Of a stretch of 64,000 bases of DNA, positions 24,914-35,448 are shown piece by piece (position 1 is the stretch's first letter; each line of letters opens with the position of its first letter). This DNA is from Halorubrum aidingense JCM 13560 (GTDB lineage: Archaea > Halobacteriota > Halobacteria > Halobacteriales > Haloferacaceae): the NCBI RefSeq assembly GCF_000336995.1, contig NZ_AOJI01000017.1, forward strand, positions 286,932 to 350,931. The letters run 5' to 3'. A program made the translations under genes and the position numbers. The notes beneath the pieces were generated by a model. The model ran no database searches and was not told where the DNA came from. It was given only the letters and a program-made list of their open reading frames with translations.

Positions 24914-26251
24914 ATGCATGTGGTCATTATCGGGGCCGGCGAGGTCGGCACGAGCATCGCCGCGAGCCTCGCATCGGACCACGAGGTCGTCGTCGTGGAT
25001 ATCGATCCCGACCGGGCGGAACAGCTCAAATACGAACTCGACGTGCTCACGATCGCCGGCGACGGGACGACCTCCGAGATACAGTCGGCCGCGGACGCGG
25101 GGCGCGCCGACATGGTCATCGCCTGTACCGACAACGATCAGACGAACCTCGTCGCCTGCGGCACCGCGAAGACCCTCGGTGACGGGTTCACGATCGCCCG
25201 CGTGAAGAGCACGGAGTACCTCCGGACGTGGCAGGGCAACGAGGGCGCGTTCGGCGTCGACTTCATGGTGTGTACGGATCTCTTGACCGCGGAGAACATC
25301 GTCCGCGTCATCGGTCTCCCCGCAGCGATCGACGTCGACCCGTTCGCCAGCGGACTCGTCCAGATGGCCGAGTTCGAGATCGGCCCGGAGAGCCCCGTCG
25401 CCGGACAGACGGTCTCGGAAGCCGACCGATTCGAATCGCTCACCTTCGTCGGGCTGTTCCGCGACGGAGAGATGACGATCCCGCGCGGCGACACCGACAT
25501 TGAGGCCGGCGATCGCGCGGTCGTCATCGGGAGCCCGGAGAGCGTGCAGGCGTTCGCGACGGACATTGCCCCGGAGACGACACCGGGCCAGGCCGATGAG
25601 ATCGTCATCGTCGGCGGGAGTGAGATCGGTTACCAGACTGCCCGACTGTTAGAAGAGCGAAACCTCAAATCACGGCTGATCGAGCGCGACGCCGACCGCG
25701 CCCGATGGCTCGCCGAACAGCTCCCGAACACGGTCGTGATGGAACACGACGCGACTGATACGGAATTTCTCTCCCGCGAACACGTCGACGACGCCGACAT
25801 CGTCGTCACCGCGCTCGGCTCCGATGAACAGAACCTCCTCGTCTCCGTGCTCGCGAAGCGGATCGGCGCCGATCGCGTGATCGCCGTCGTCGACAGCCCC
25901 GACTATGTCACCGTTTTCGAGGAGATCGGCATCGACATCGCGATCAATCCGCGGACGGTCACCGCCGAGGAGATCACGCGATTCACCTACGAGAGCGTCG
26001 CCGAGAACATCGCCGTCCTCGAGAACGACCAGGCGGAGGTCCTGGAACTCGAACTCACCGAGGGGTGTGCGCTCGTCGGACGTCCGATCTCCGACATCGT
26101 TTCCGAGATCGACGCCCGGTTCGTCATCGGCGCGATAACCCGCGATCACAAACTCGTCACCCCGCGCGGCGACACCGTCCTCGAACCGGGCGACCACATC
26201 ATTCTGCTCGTTGACTCCGACTCTGTGGGCGAGATCACCGCTATGGCGTGA
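24914..26251 (+). CDS. trkA: Trk potassium system NAD-binding regulator TrkA (two RCK units)
   Basis: This 445-residue protein has the full double TrkA layout: Rossmann fold 1 (HVVIIGAGEVGTSIAASLA with DIDPDRAEQ), a TrkA_C domain about 145-215, Rossmann fold 2 near 233 (EIVIVGGSEIGYQTARLL with ERDAD) and a second TrkA_C domain. It binds NAD(H) and nucleotides and gates TrkH channels from the cytosol. It lies 7 bases before a TrkH gene, so the two form a functional pair. Confidence 0.95.
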   Translation: MHVVIIGAGEVGTSIAASLASDHEVVVVDIDPDRAEQLKYELDVLTIAGDGTTSEIQSAADAGRADMVIACTDNDQTNLVACGTAKTLGDGFTIARVKSTEYLRTWQGNEGAFGVDFMVCTDLLTAENIVRVIGLPAAIDVDPFASGLVQMAEFEIGPESPVAGQTVSEADRFESLTFVGLFRDGEMTIPRGDTDIEAGDRAVVIGSPESVQAFATDIAPETTPGQADEIVIVGGSEIGYQTARLLEERNLKSRLIERDADRARWLAEQLPNTVVMEHDATDTEFLSREHVDDADIVVTALGSDEQNLLVSVLAKRIGADRVIAVVDSPDYVTVFEEIGIDIAINPRTVTAEEITRFTYESVAENIAVLENDQAEVLELELTEGCALVGRPISDIVSEIDARFVIGAITRDHKLVTPRGDTVLEPGDHIILLVDSDSVGEITAMA

Positions 26252-26258
26252 CACGCTC

Positions 26259-27761
26259 GTGACGACCCGGATCCGAGTCGGCTGGCGGGCGAGCGTGGGA
26301 CTCGCCGGCGACGTCCTCGCCGCCCTCCCGGTCCCGCTGGCGTTCCCGCTGCTGATCGCCCTCTACTACGGCGAGTCGCCGCTCCCGTTCCTCGCGGCGA
26401 TCGCGGTCTCACTTGCGCTCGGGGCGGCGTTCCGGTCCGTACAGGACCCGTCGGTGAACCTCGGGCCCCGCGAGGCGTTCCTCGCGGTGGCGCTGATCTG
26501 GTTCCTCGTCGCCGCGGTCGGCGCCATCCCCTTCGTCGTCGCGGGCGTCGGGACGGTCGCACACCCGATCAACGCGATGTTCGAGTCGATGAGCGGACTG
26601 ACGACGACGGGCGCGACCGTCCTCGTCGACTTCTCGATCCACTCGCGCTCCGTCATGATGTGGCGGCAGGTGATCCAGTGGCTCGGCGGGCTCGGGATCC
26701 TGATCTTAGCGACCGCGGTGTTATCGGAGGTCGGCGTCGGCGGGGCACAGCTCATGGAGACGGAGACCCAGACGCAGGACGTCAACAAGCTCACGCCGAA
26801 GATCACCCGGACGGCGCAGCTCATCTGGGGGATCTACTTCGGACTCACCGGTCTCGCAGTCGTCGTGTACTTCCTGCTCGGACTCGCGTTCGATCCCCAG
26901 ATGGACCTGTACAACGCGGTGGCCCACGCGTTCACCTCGGTCGCGACGGCGGGCTTCTCCCCGGAGCCGCTGAGCGTCGGGGCGTTCCACCCGGTCATCC
27001 AGTGGGCGGTCGTCCCGTTCATGGTGATCGGATCGACGAGTTTCGTCCTCATTTACTTCGCCATCAACGGAGATCCGATGCGACTCCTGCGCAACGAGGA
27101 GTTCCACTTCTACCTCGGCGCGATGGGAACGCTCGCGGCGATCGTCGCCCTCGCGCTGTTTCTCGACCCCAGTATCACGTTCGGCGCCGAGGCGACGCTC
27201 CGGCACGCGGTGTTCAACGTCACGTCGATCGTGACGACGACGGGGTACGCCAGCACCGACTACGTGGCGTGGGCGCCGGCGGCGAAGCACATGCTGTTCA
27301 TGGGGATGTTCATCGGCGGAATGGTCGGATCGACCACCTGCTCGATCAAGTCGCTCCGGTGGTTGGTCGCCCTGAAGTCGTTCCGACGCAACCTCTACAC
27401 CGCGATCCACCCGGAAGCGGTACGGCCGGTCAGAATCACCGGGAAGTCGGTCGACGAGAGCGCGATCCGGGACATCTACGCGTACCTCCTGTTGAGCATC
27501 GTCATCTTCTTTCTGCTCACCGTCGTCATCGTCGTCGACGCCGAGCGCACCGGCCTCCGCGTGACGGAGTTCGAGGCGCTCGGGGCGGCGGCGACGACGT
27601 TCCTCAACATCGGTCCGGCCTTCGGCGAGGCGGGCCCGTACGGGACGTTCGCGTCGTTCTCGATGACGACGCGAGCCGTGATGATCGTCCTGATGTGGAT
27701 CGGCCGAATCGAGATAATTCCGGTTCTCGTGCTGTTCACGAAAGCGTTCTGGACGTCGTGA
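26259..27761 (+). CDS. trkH: TrkH potassium transporter subunit, copy 1
   Basis: The 500-residue membrane subunit has four P-loop repeats; selectivity-filter segments are TTTGAT, VATAGFS, TTTGYAS and NIGPAFG. It starts with GTG at 26259, 7 bases after the TrkA stop; the open frame extends back into trkA but that part is antiparallel to family length. The intramembrane-gate region reads GGMVGSTTCSIKSLRW, where the other two copies have GST.GG.K. It imports K+ for the salt-in strategy, in complex with TrkA. Confidence 0.93.
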   Translation: MTTRIRVGWRASVGLAGDVLAALPVPLAFPLLIALYYGESPLPFLAAIAVSLALGAAFRSVQDPSVNLGPREAFLAVALIWFLVAAVGAIPFVVAGVGTVAHPINAMFESMSGLTTTGATVLVDFSIHSRSVMMWRQVIQWLGGLGILILATAVLSEVGVGGAQLMETETQTQDVNKLTPKITRTAQLIWGIYFGLTGLAVVVYFLLGLAFDPQMDLYNAVAHAFTSVATAGFSPEPLSVGAFHPVIQWAVVPFMVIGSTSFVLIYFAINGDPMRLLRNEEFHFYLGAMGTLAAIVALALFLDPSITFGAEATLRHAVFNVTSIVTTTGYASTDYVAWAPAAKHMLFMGMFIGGMVGSTTCSIKSLRWLVALKSFRRNLYTAIHPEAVRPVRITGKSVDESAIRDIYAYLLLSIVIFFLLTVVIVVDAERTGLRVTEFEALGAAATTFLNIGPAFGEAGPYGTFASFSMTTRAVMIVLMWIGRIEIIPVLVLFTKAFWTS

Positions 27762-27797
27762 GTCCGCTTCTGCCTCCCGTCGTCGCCCCTTCGACAG

Positions 27798-27805
27798 TTT
27801 AATAC
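27798..27805 (+). promoter_or_regulatory. TATA box of the second TrkH gene
   Basis: TTTAATAC lies 36-43 bases before the ATG at 27841, suggesting a separate promoter for copy 2 with a short leader. Confidence 0.4.
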
Positions 27806-27840
27806 AGCGAACAGGCGACTCCCATATCGATCGAATACTC

Positions 27841-29409
27841 ATGTCTTGGGGCGTCAACTGGAAAGCGAGCGTCGGGCTTCTGGGGGTCGGTATCAAATAC
27901 CTCGCCGTCACGATGCTGGTTCCGCTGGTCGTCGCGGTCGCGTACGGCGAGGACATCTGGGTCTTTCTCGTCTCGATGGCGCTCGTCGCGGCGATCGGAT
28001 TCGCCGTAGAGCGGACCGATCCGGACCCGGACCTCGGTCCGCGGGAGGCGCTGCTTTTCGTCTCGCTCGCGTGGCTCGCGGCCGCGGTCATCGGCACGAT
28101 CCCGTACCTGCTCGCCGGCTACGGGACGGCGTCGACGGTCGGGCTCCAGACCGGGTCTTTCGGCGCGCTCGTGGGGTCGATCGTCAACGCGCTGTTCGAG
28201 TCGATGAGCGGGTTCACCACGACGGGCGCGACCGTCCTCGGTGAGATCAGCACCGACCGACACTCTCACGCGCTGATGATGTGGCGCCAGCTCACCCAGT
28301 GGCTCGGCGGGATGGGGATCATCGTCCTGATGATCGCTATCCTGCCCGAGGTCGCCGTCAACGGCGCCCAGCTGATGGAGTCCGAGGCGCCCGGCCCGGA
28401 GCTGCAGAAGCTCACCCCGAAGATAGCCGAGACGGCGCGTGCGCTCTGGCTGATCTACTTCGGGTTCACTGTGGTGTACATCGCGATCCTGTACGGGCTT
28501 CACCTCCTCGGGATGGCGCCGAACATGGACCTGTTCAACGCGGTGGCACACGGGTTCACCACGCTGCCGACGGGCGGCTTCTCACCGGAGGCGGACAGCA
28601 TCGCGGCGTTCTCGGCGGCCGTTCAGTGGGTCGTCATCCCCTTCATGGTCATCGCCGGCATCAACTTCGCGCTGTTCTGGCACGTGCTGCGCGGCGAGGC
28701 CGAGATCATGTTGGAGAACGCGGAGTTCCGATTCTACGCGGGGTCTATCGCGGTCGTGACCGCCGTCCTCGCCGTGCTGTTGTTCCGCGGCGCGGCGCCG
28801 GCGATCGAACTGGGCGGTGCGACCCAAGGCGTCACCGAGAACTCGCTCCGGCAGGCCGCGTTCCAGATCGGATCGCTGCTGAATTCCACGGGGTACGCGA
28901 CGGCGGACTTCGCGCAGTGGGACACCCACGCGCAGATACTCCTGTTGTTCGCGATGTTCATCGGCGGGTCGGCCGGCTCGACCGGCGGGGGGGTCAAGGT
29001 CGTCCGGTGGCTCATCGTTGGGAAGGCGATCCGCCGGGAGCTGTTCACCTCGGCGCACCCAGACGTCGTCCGGCCGGTCCGGCTGAGCGGGCGCGTCGTC
29101 GACGAAGACGCGATACGAGGCATTATGGCTTTCACCATGCTGTACGTCGTGTTGTTCGCGCTTTCGGCGGTGTTCCTCGGGCTCGACGCGGCGCGGATCG
29201 GGATCCAGCTGTCGGTGTTAGAGGCGATCAGCGCGTCGCTCGCGACGCTCGGGAACATCGGCCCGGGATTCGGGCGTCTCGGCCCCTTCGGGAGCTACCT
29301 GTTTTTCCCTGACACCTCGAAGCTGCTGATGGTCTTCCTGATGTGGGTCGGCCGGCTCGAAATCGTTCCCGTGCTCGCGGTGTTCATCTCGGCGATGGAC
29401 AGCCGGTGA
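27841..29409 (+). CDS. trkH: TrkH potassium transporter subunit, copy 2
   Basis: This 522-residue paralogue of the preceding gene has filter segments TTTGAT, LPTGGFS, NSTGYAT and NIGPGFG, with a canonical gate GGSAGSTGGGVKVVRW. The start (MSWGVNWKASVG) resembles the N-terminus of copy 1 (RIRVGWRASVG), supporting both. It has its own promoter-like TATA tract 36 bases upstream. It may share the TrkA encoded at 24914, giving channels of different affinity; this is inference. Confidence 0.94.
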   Translation: MSWGVNWKASVGLLGVGIKYLAVTMLVPLVVAVAYGEDIWVFLVSMALVAAIGFAVERTDPDPDLGPREALLFVSLAWLAAAVIGTIPYLLAGYGTASTVGLQTGSFGALVGSIVNALFESMSGFTTTGATVLGEISTDRHSHALMMWRQLTQWLGGMGIIVLMIAILPEVAVNGAQLMESEAPGPELQKLTPKIAETARALWLIYFGFTVVYIAILYGLHLLGMAPNMDLFNAVAHGFTTLPTGGFSPEADSIAAFSAAVQWVVIPFMVIAGINFALFWHVLRGEAEIMLENAEFRFYAGSIAVVTAVLAVLLFRGAAPAIELGGATQGVTENSLRQAAFQIGSLLNSTGYATADFAQWDTHAQILLLFAMFIGGSAGSTGGGVKVVRWLIVGKAIRRELFTSAHPDVVRPVRLSGRVVDEDAIRGIMAFTMLYVVLFALSAVFLGLDAARIGIQLSVLEAISASLATLGNIGPGFGRLGPFGSYLFFPDTSKLLMVFLMWVGRLEIVPVLAVFISAMDSR

Positions 29410-29526
29410 GGTCAGCGGAATCCGTCCCGCGGTTCACGCTCCCGAAACGTCGTGCGATAAAACGGAAGCAGGTCCGGTTATCGACCGTATCGAGCCATCA
29501 ACTCGCCGGAACCTGCAGGGAACATC

Positions 29527-29536
29527 TTCTTAACTA
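29527..29536 (+). promoter_or_regulatory. TATA box of the Usp-APC operon
   Basis: TTCTTAACTA is centred 25 bases before the usp ATG at 29557, so the three overlapping genes that follow probably share this promoter. Confidence 0.45.
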
Positions 29537-29556
29537 GGGGCTCTATACGTCCCCCC

Positions 29557-29994
29557 ATGACTCGTGGCAACGACACCGATCAGGGGCTTCTCTCTCACGT
29601 GCTCCTCCCGGTCGCTAACGAAGAGGACGCGCTGGCGACCGCGAGGGCGCTCGAACCGTACCATCCCGACCGAGTGACGGCGCTGCACGTCGTGGAAAAA
29701 GGTGAGGGCGTCCCCGACAAGACGCCCGTCGAACAGTCCGAATCGTTGGCAGCCGACTCGTACGCGGCCGTGCAGTCTGTGTTCCCCGATGCCGACGAAC
29801 ACACCGCGTACGCTCGCGACATCGTCGCGGCGATCTTCGACGCCGCCGACGAGGTAGACGCGAGCGCGATCGCGTACCAGTCACGAGGCGGGAATCGACT
29901 CGTGCAATTCCTCTCCGGGGATCTCTCTATCAAGCTCGTGACGAACGCGAGCGTTCCGGTCATCGCGCTTCCGCGCGAGGGATCGAGCGAATGA
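29557..29994 (+). CDS. Universal stress protein (UspA family)
   Basis: The 145-residue Usp fold begins [19 protein letters not shown] and ends [17 protein letters not shown], typical of the family. The glycine-rich ATP-binding motif is degenerate ([16 protein letters not shown]), so nucleotide binding is doubtful. Its last 4 bases overlap the next gene (ATGA). Since that gene encodes a permease with its own Usp domains, this protein may be an extra regulatory subunit of the same transporter. Confidence 0.9.
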   Translation: MTRGNDTDQGLLSHVLLPVANEEDALATARALEPYHPDRVTALHVVEKGEGVPDKTPVEQSESLAADSYAAVQSVFPDADEHTAYARDIVAAIFDAADEVDASAIAYQSRGGNRLVQFLSGDLSIKLVTNASVPVIALPREGSSE

Positions 29995-32363
29995 GCGACG
30001 AGGAACTCGCGAAGGACCTCGGCCCGCTCGCCGCGCTCACGATCGGGATCGGCACGATGATCGGCGCCGGCATCTTCGTGCTCCCCGGCACCGCCGTCGC
30101 TCGCGCGGGACCGCTCGCCGCGGCGACGTTCGTCCTCGGCGGGATCATCGCGCTGTTCACAGCGCTGTCCGCCTCCGAGTTAGGGACGGCGATGCCCAAG
30201 TCCGGCGGGGCGTACTTCTACGTCAACCGGGCGCTCGGACCCATGTTCGGCTCCATCGCGGGGTGGGCGAACTGGCTCGGACTCGCGTTCGCCTCCGCGT
30301 TCTACATGTACGGTTTCGGCGAGTACGTCAACGCGCTGGTCGGGCTCGGCGCCGTGGGGCTCGGCCCGGTGACGCTGGAGGCCGCACAGGTGATCGGACT
30401 CGCCGGTGCCCTGTTATTCATCGCCGTCAACTACTTCGGTGCCAAAGAGACGGGCGGGCTCCAGATCGTCATCGTCATGGCGCTTCTCGGGATCCTCGCC
30501 GTCTTCACGGTCGTCGGTCTGTTGAACGCTGACATGGAGTCGCTGCGGCCGATCGCGCCACCGGGAACGACGAGCCAGGTGCTCCCGGTGACGGGGATCA
30601 TCTTCGTCTCGTATCTCGGATTCGTGCAGATCACGTCGGTCGCCGAGGAGATCAAAGACCCCGGACGGAACCTCCCGCTCGCGGTCCTCGGCTCGGTCGT
30701 CATCGTTACCGTGGTGTACGCGCTGTTCCTCGTCGTGCTGCTCGCGGCGGTCCCGAACGAGCTCGTCGCGAACAACGAGACCGCGGTCGTCGACGCCGCT
30801 AGACTACTGTTCGGCAACTACTCCGTGTTCGGCTACTCGCTGGGCGCGGTCGGCGCCGGAATGTTGCTCATCGGCGGACTGCTCGCGACCGCCTCCTCGG
30901 CGAACGCGTCGATCCTCTCGTCGTCCCGGATCAACTTCGCGATGGGCCGCGAGAAGATCGTCACCCCGAAGCTCAACGAGATCCACGACCGGTTCGGAAC
31001 GCCGTATAAATCGATCGCGCTCACCGGCGGGCTCATTCTCGTATTCCTCGTCGCCGGCGGCGTGGAGTCGCTGTCGACGATGGGGTCGGTGCTTCACCTC
31101 ATCGTTTACGGCCTGCTCAACCTCGCGCTCATCGTGATGCGCGAGTCGGAGGTCGAGGGGTACGATCCCGACTTCGAGGTCCCCTTCTACCCGATCGTGC
31201 CGATCATCGGTGCGGTGTCGTCGTTCGCGCTGATCGCCTACATCGAGCCGACGATAATCCTGCTGTCGGGAGGACTCGTCGCCTTCGCGACGCTTTGGTA
31301 CCTCCTGTACGCCCGCGAGAAGGTCGAGGCGCGCGGCGTGTTGGGGACGTGGATCCTCGACCGCTCCGACGAACTACCCAAGTCCGCCGTGTCGGCGGCC
31401 ACGTCGGTCCAGCCGAGCGGCGACGACTACCGCGTGATGGTGCCGCTCGCGAACCCCGCGACCGAGGAGCACTTGATCACGCTCGCGTCGGCTATCGCCA
31501 AGCAACGGAACGGGACGGTCGTCGCGGTAAACATCGCGAACGTCCCCGATCAGACCTCGCTTGAGGCCGCCCGCGACCGCGGCGCTCACGAGGCGGCGCA
31601 CAACTTGTTGGACAAGGCCCGCGACGACGCCGAGACGTTCGGCGTCGACGTGGAGACGCACGTCGTGCTCTCACACCGCGTGTTCGAGGAGGTGTTCGAC
31701 GCGGCCCGGACCTACGGCGCCGATATCACCGTGATGGGGTGGGGAGAAGACTCTCACGGGTCGCCGGGGCGCGCGGAGACGGCGGTCGACGAGCTCGCGC
31801 ACTCGCTTCCCTCCGACTTCCTCGTCTTCCGCGACCGCGGGTTCGACCCGTCGCGGATCCTCGTGCCGACCGCCGGGGGGCCGGCTTCGGACCTGTCCGC
31901 GGCGGTCGCTCGAATGCTGCAAGTCGAGTTCGACGGCGAGGTCACGCTGTTGCACGTCGCCGACGACGAGGCCGCCGGCCGGACGTTCCTCACGGAGTGG
32001 GCCGCCGAGCACGACCTCTCCGACGCGACGATGCGGATCGAAAGCGGCGACGTGGAAGCCGCGATCGACCGGGCCGCCCGAGACGCGACGATGCTCATCA
32101 TCGGCGCCACCGAGAAGGGGCTTCTCTCCCGGCTGGTCCGCGGATCGCTCGTGTTGCAGGTACTCGAGGACGTGGAGTGTTCCGTGTTGCTCGCAGAGAA
32201 GCGCGATGAGCGAGGGCTCCGTGACCGGCTGTTCGGGAGCGGTGCGCGAGCGAACGTGGAGGATAAGAACATTTCACGTACTGCCGAGGAGGACGACGCG
32301 AGCGTCGCATCTGATCAGTTGCGGGGTGACGCCGGGGTCACGCACGCTGAGGTGGGCGAATGA
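29991..32363 (+). CDS. APC-superfamily permease fused to tandem Usp domains, copy 1
   Basis: The 790-residue protein has about 12 membrane segments up to residue 440, beginning [17 protein letters not shown] (the substrate/ion-site unwound helix of APC transporters), then two Usp-like domains: about 480-620 and 620-750, the second with ILVPTAGGP and [18 protein letters not shown]. The family is annotated as amino-acid permeases, but cation-chloride cotransporters and KimA-type K+ importers belong to the same superfamily. With Trk genes on both sides, ion transport is a real possibility. It overlaps genes on both sides by 4 bases. Confidence 0.88.
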   Translation: MSDEELAKDLGPLAALTIGIGTMIGAGIFVLPGTAVARAGPLAAATFVLGGIIALFTALSASELGTAMPKSGGAYFYVNRALGPMFGSIAGWANWLGLAFASAFYMYGFGEYVNALVGLGAVGLGPVTLEAAQVIGLAGALLFIAVNYFGAKETGGLQIVIVMALLGILAVFTVVGLLNADMESLRPIAPPGTTSQVLPVTGIIFVSYLGFVQITSVAEEIKDPGRNLPLAVLGSVVIVTVVYALFLVVLLAAVPNELVANNETAVVDAARLLFGNYSVFGYSLGAVGAGMLLIGGLLATASSANASILSSSRINFAMGREKIVTPKLNEIHDRFGTPYKSIALTGGLILVFLVAGGVESLSTMGSVLHLIVYGLLNLALIVMRESEVEGYDPDFEVPFYPIVPIIGAVSSFALIAYIEPTIILLSGGLVAFATLWYLLYAREKVEARGVLGTWILDRSDELPKSAVSAATSVQPSGDDYRVMVPLANPATEEHLITLASAIAKQRNGTVVAVNIANVPDQTSLEAARDRGAHEAAHNLLDKARDDAETFGVDVETHVVLSHRVFEEVFDAARTYGADITVMGWGEDSHGSPGRAETAVDELAHSLPSDFLVFRDRGFDPSRILVPTAGGPASDLSAAVARMLQVEFDGEVTLLHVADDEAAGRTFLTEWAAEHDLSDATMRIESGDVEAAIDRAARDATMLIIGATEKGLLSRLVRGSLVLQVLEDVECSVLLAEKRDERGLRDRLFGSGARANVEDKNISRTAEEDDASVASDQLRGDAGVTHAEVGE

Positions 32364-34642
32364 GCGACGAGGAGCTCGCGAAGGACCTCGGGCTCGTGTC
32401 GGCGATGACGATCGGTATCGGCACGATGATCGGCGCCGGCATCTTCGTCCTCCCGGGCGTCGCCGTCAACGCCGACGGCGGCGCCGGCCCCATCGTCGTC
32501 GTGTCGTTCCTCGTCGGCGGCGTGATCGCGATGGTGAACGCGCTCTCCGTCTCCGAACTCGGCACCGCGATGCCGAAGGCCGGCGGCGGCTACTACTACA
32601 TCAACAAGTCGCTGGGCCCGATGTTCGGGTCGATCGCCGGGATGGGTGACTGGATGGGGCTCGCGTTCGCCTCCGCGTTCTACTCCATCGGGTTCGGCCA
32701 GTATCTCGCAGTGTTCGTCGATCTCCCCACGATCCCGGGGCTCAATGCGATACAGGTCGGAGCGCTCGTCGCCGGATCGATCTTCATCGGCGTGAACTAC
32801 GTCGGCGCGAAGGAGACCGGCGGGGTCCAGACGGTGATCGTTACCCTCCTGCTTTCGATCCTAGCGATCTTCTCCGTCGCCGGCTTCTTCTCGTTCGACT
32901 ACGCGACGCTCGCCGGCAACGAGGGCGGGCTGGCTCCGGGCGGCTACGGGGCGATCCTCCCCGGGACCGCGCTCGTGTTCGTCTCCTTCCTCGGGTACGC
33001 GAAGATCGCCACGGTCGCCGAGGAGCTGAAGAACCCCGGTCGGAACCTCCCGATAGCCATCATCGGGAGCGTCGGGATCGTCACGGTGATCTACGCGATC
33101 CTCGTGACGACGATGCTCGGCGTCGTCCCGTGGCCGGAGCTCAGTCAGGACGCCCCCGTCGCGCAGGCGGCGCGGGTCGCGTTCCCCGAGTCGATCGGCC
33201 CCATCACCGGCGTCGCGGGCGGTGCGGCCGCGGTGATGACCGTCGGCGCGCTGCTGGCGACGGCGTCGTCGGCGAACGCGTCGATCCTCGCGTCGGCCCG
33301 GATCAACTTCGCGATGGGACGCGACAAGATCGTCACGAACTGGCTCAACGAGATCCACCCGAACTACGCGACCCCGTACCGGTCGATCCTCGTGACGGGC
33401 GGGCTCATCGTGGTCTTCATCGCGCTGTTGGGCCAAGACATCGAGATCCTCTCGAAGGCCGCCAGCGTGCTCCACCTCATCGTGTACGCGCTGATGAACG
33501 TGGGGCTCATCGTCTTCCGCGAGGCGGATACCCCTGAGTACGACCCCGACTTCACCGTCCCGCTGTACCCGATTACGCCGATACTCGGCGCGGTCCTGTC
33601 GCTCGGGCTCGTCGCGTTCATGGACGGGATCGAGATCGCGCTGTCGGCCGCGTTCGTCGTCGCGGCCGTGGCGTGGTACTTCCTGTACGCCCGGGACAAG
33701 ACCGACCAGCAGGGCGTGCTCTCGGAGTACATCCGGAGCCGGGAGGACGACCTCCCGGACCAAGTCGTCGACGCCACGGACGCGGTCGCCCCGACCGGGA
33801 CGGGGACCGAGGGGCCGACGATCATGGTCGCGGTGTCGAACCCGCGGACCGAGAGCGCCCTCATCACGCTCGCGGGCGCCCTCGCGGAACACGAGGGCGG
33901 TCGCGTGCTGGCGACGCACATCGTGACCGTCCCCGACCAGACGTCTCTGGAGACGGCCGCCGAGAACCGGACCGGTCTCGACAAATCCTCCGAGGAGCTG
34001 CTCGCGGCCGCGGCCGAAGACGCCGCGGCGTTCGACGCGCCCATCGAGACCAAGACGATCCTCTCGCACCGCGGCATCGAGGAGGTGTTCGACGCCGCGC
34101 AGACGAACGACGCCGACACCGTCGTGATGGGATACGGCGGAACGCGGTTCGCGGGCGGCCGCGTCGAGGGTTCGCTGGACGAGTTGACCCACGACCTGCC
34201 GTGTGACTTCCTCGTGTTGGACGGCCAGGATCTGGAGCTGTCGGACGTGCTCGTGCCGACCGCCGGCGGTCCCTCCTCGGACCTCTCCGCCGAGGTCGCT
34301 AGGGCGCTCCGTGACACCCTCGGCACGGACGTGTCGCTGCTGCACGTCGTCGACCCGGACGAGCGCGAGGAAGGGGAAGCGTTCCTCGCCGAGTGGGCGG
34401 GGGGCCACGGGCTATCGGACGCGGATCTGCGGATCGAAACGGGAGACGTAGAGGAGGCGATCCGACTGCTCGGCGCCGATCACAGCCTCGTGATCGTCGG
34501 TGCGACCGAACGGGGGCTGCTCTCGCGGATCGTCCGCGGCTCGCTCGCGTTCGACACGATCGAGCACCTCGACACGCCGGTACTGCTCGCGGAGCGCCCC
34601 TCTTCGCGCTCGCTGTTGGAGCGGCTGTTCGGCGGCCGCTGA
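32360..34642 (+). CDS. APC-superfamily permease fused to tandem Usp domains, copy 2
   Basis: This 760-residue paralogue of the preceding protein begins with the same peptide, [11 protein letters not shown], and shows the same arrangement: [19 protein letters not shown], about 12 segments, then two Usp domains ([56 protein letters not shown]). It is a tandem duplicate that has diverged throughout, so the event is not recent. Substrate unknown; it may pair with copy 1 or handle a different ion or amino acid. Confidence 0.88.
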   Translation: MSDEELAKDLGLVSAMTIGIGTMIGAGIFVLPGVAVNADGGAGPIVVVSFLVGGVIAMVNALSVSELGTAMPKAGGGYYYINKSLGPMFGSIAGMGDWMGLAFASAFYSIGFGQYLAVFVDLPTIPGLNAIQVGALVAGSIFIGVNYVGAKETGGVQTVIVTLLLSILAIFSVAGFFSFDYATLAGNEGGLAPGGYGAILPGTALVFVSFLGYAKIATVAEELKNPGRNLPIAIIGSVGIVTVIYAILVTTMLGVVPWPELSQDAPVAQAARVAFPESIGPITGVAGGAAAVMTVGALLATASSANASILASARINFAMGRDKIVTNWLNEIHPNYATPYRSILVTGGLIVVFIALLGQDIEILSKAASVLHLIVYALMNVGLIVFREADTPEYDPDFTVPLYPITPILGAVLSLGLVAFMDGIEIALSAAFVVAAVAWYFLYARDKTDQQGVLSEYIRSREDDLPDQVVDATDAVAPTGTGTEGPTIMVAVSNPRTESALITLAGALAEHEGGRVLATHIVTVPDQTSLETAAENRTGLDKSSEELLAAAAEDAAAFDAPIETKTILSHRGIEEVFDAAQTNDADTVVMGYGGTRFAGGRVEGSLDELTHDLPCDFLVLDGQDLELSDVLVPTAGGPSSDLSAEVARALRDTLGTDVSLLHVVDPDEREEGEAFLAEWAGGHGLSDADLRIETGDVEEAIRLLGADHSLVIVGATERGLLSRIVRGSLAFDTIEHLDTPVLLAERPSSRSLLERLFGGR

Positions 34643-34763
34643 GTCGGAGCGGTTGCGGTCGCTAACGGCGCGCGCCCGCGGGGCCGGCCGCTGACACACC
34701 AGGCCCCTCGAACGGCGCCTGAGAACGGTAGATTTTCCACACTCGGTTCTGAACGACGGAGTG

Positions 34764-35447
34764 ATGTATCTCATCGTCGTCGGGGCGGGCGATATCGGCA
34801 CGCCGCTCATCGATCTCGCGACCGCCGGCGGCAACGAGGTGGCCGTCATCGAGCGTGACGAGGAACGCGCCGACCGAGCGGCGAGACAGTACGACTGTCT
34901 CGTCATCAACGACGACGCGACCTCGAAGGAGACGCTGCGCGACGCGGGCGCCGAGCGCGCCGACGCCCTCATCTCGACGACGGACCGCGACGCCGCGAAC
35001 ATCATGGTCTGTCTGCTCGCCCAAGAGCTGTCGATTCCGAACATCGTCTCGGTCGTGCACAACCCCGAGCACATGAGCGTGTTCGAGCAGATCGGCGTCA
35101 ACACGATGCAGAACCCGCAGAGCCTGATCGCCGAGTACCTCTACCGGGCCGTGAGCCGCCCGTCCGTCGTCGACTTCATGCACATCGGCGAGGAGGCGGA
35201 GGTGTTCGAGATCACGGTCGGCGCCAACGCCGAGATCGCTGGCAAGACGATCCAAGAGGCGGACGCGGAGGGCCTCCTCGGCGATGACACGCTCATCGTT
35301 GCGATCGAACGAAGCGGCGAGGAGCGACCGATAACGCCTCGCGGAAACACCCGGATAGCGGCCGACGACCTGCTCACGATCTACTCCGGAGACGGGGTGA
35401 CTCCGGAGATAACAGACGTGTTCGGCCACACCGAGGACGACGGTTGA
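34764..35447 (+). CDS. TrkA-family single-unit potassium channel regulator
   Basis: The 227-residue protein has one Rossmann NAD-binding domain (MYLIVVGAGDIGTPLIDLA; ERDEERADRAA) and one TrkA_C domain (about 140-220; FEITVGANAEIAGKTIQEAD; GNTRIAADDLLTIYSG). This is the half-length KtrA-like form, unlike the double protein at 24914. ATG at 34764 is preferred to the GTG just before it. It ends 1 base before the next TrkH, with which it must pair. Confidence 0.94.
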   Translation: MYLIVVGAGDIGTPLIDLATAGGNEVAVIERDEERADRAARQYDCLVINDDATSKETLRDAGAERADALISTTDRDAANIMVCLLAQELSIPNIVSVVHNPEHMSVFEQIGVNTMQNPQSLIAEYLYRAVSRPSVVDFMHIGEEAEVFEITVGANAEIAGKTIQEADAEGLLGDDTLIVAIERSGEERPITPRGNTRIAADDLLTIYSGDGVTPEITDVFGHTEDDG

Positions 35448-35448
35448 G

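Noticed and set aside
26721..28097. 458-codon minus-strand frame spanning the junction of two TrkH genes
   Set aside because: Crosses two certain plus-strand genes and has random Arg/Asp-rich composition.
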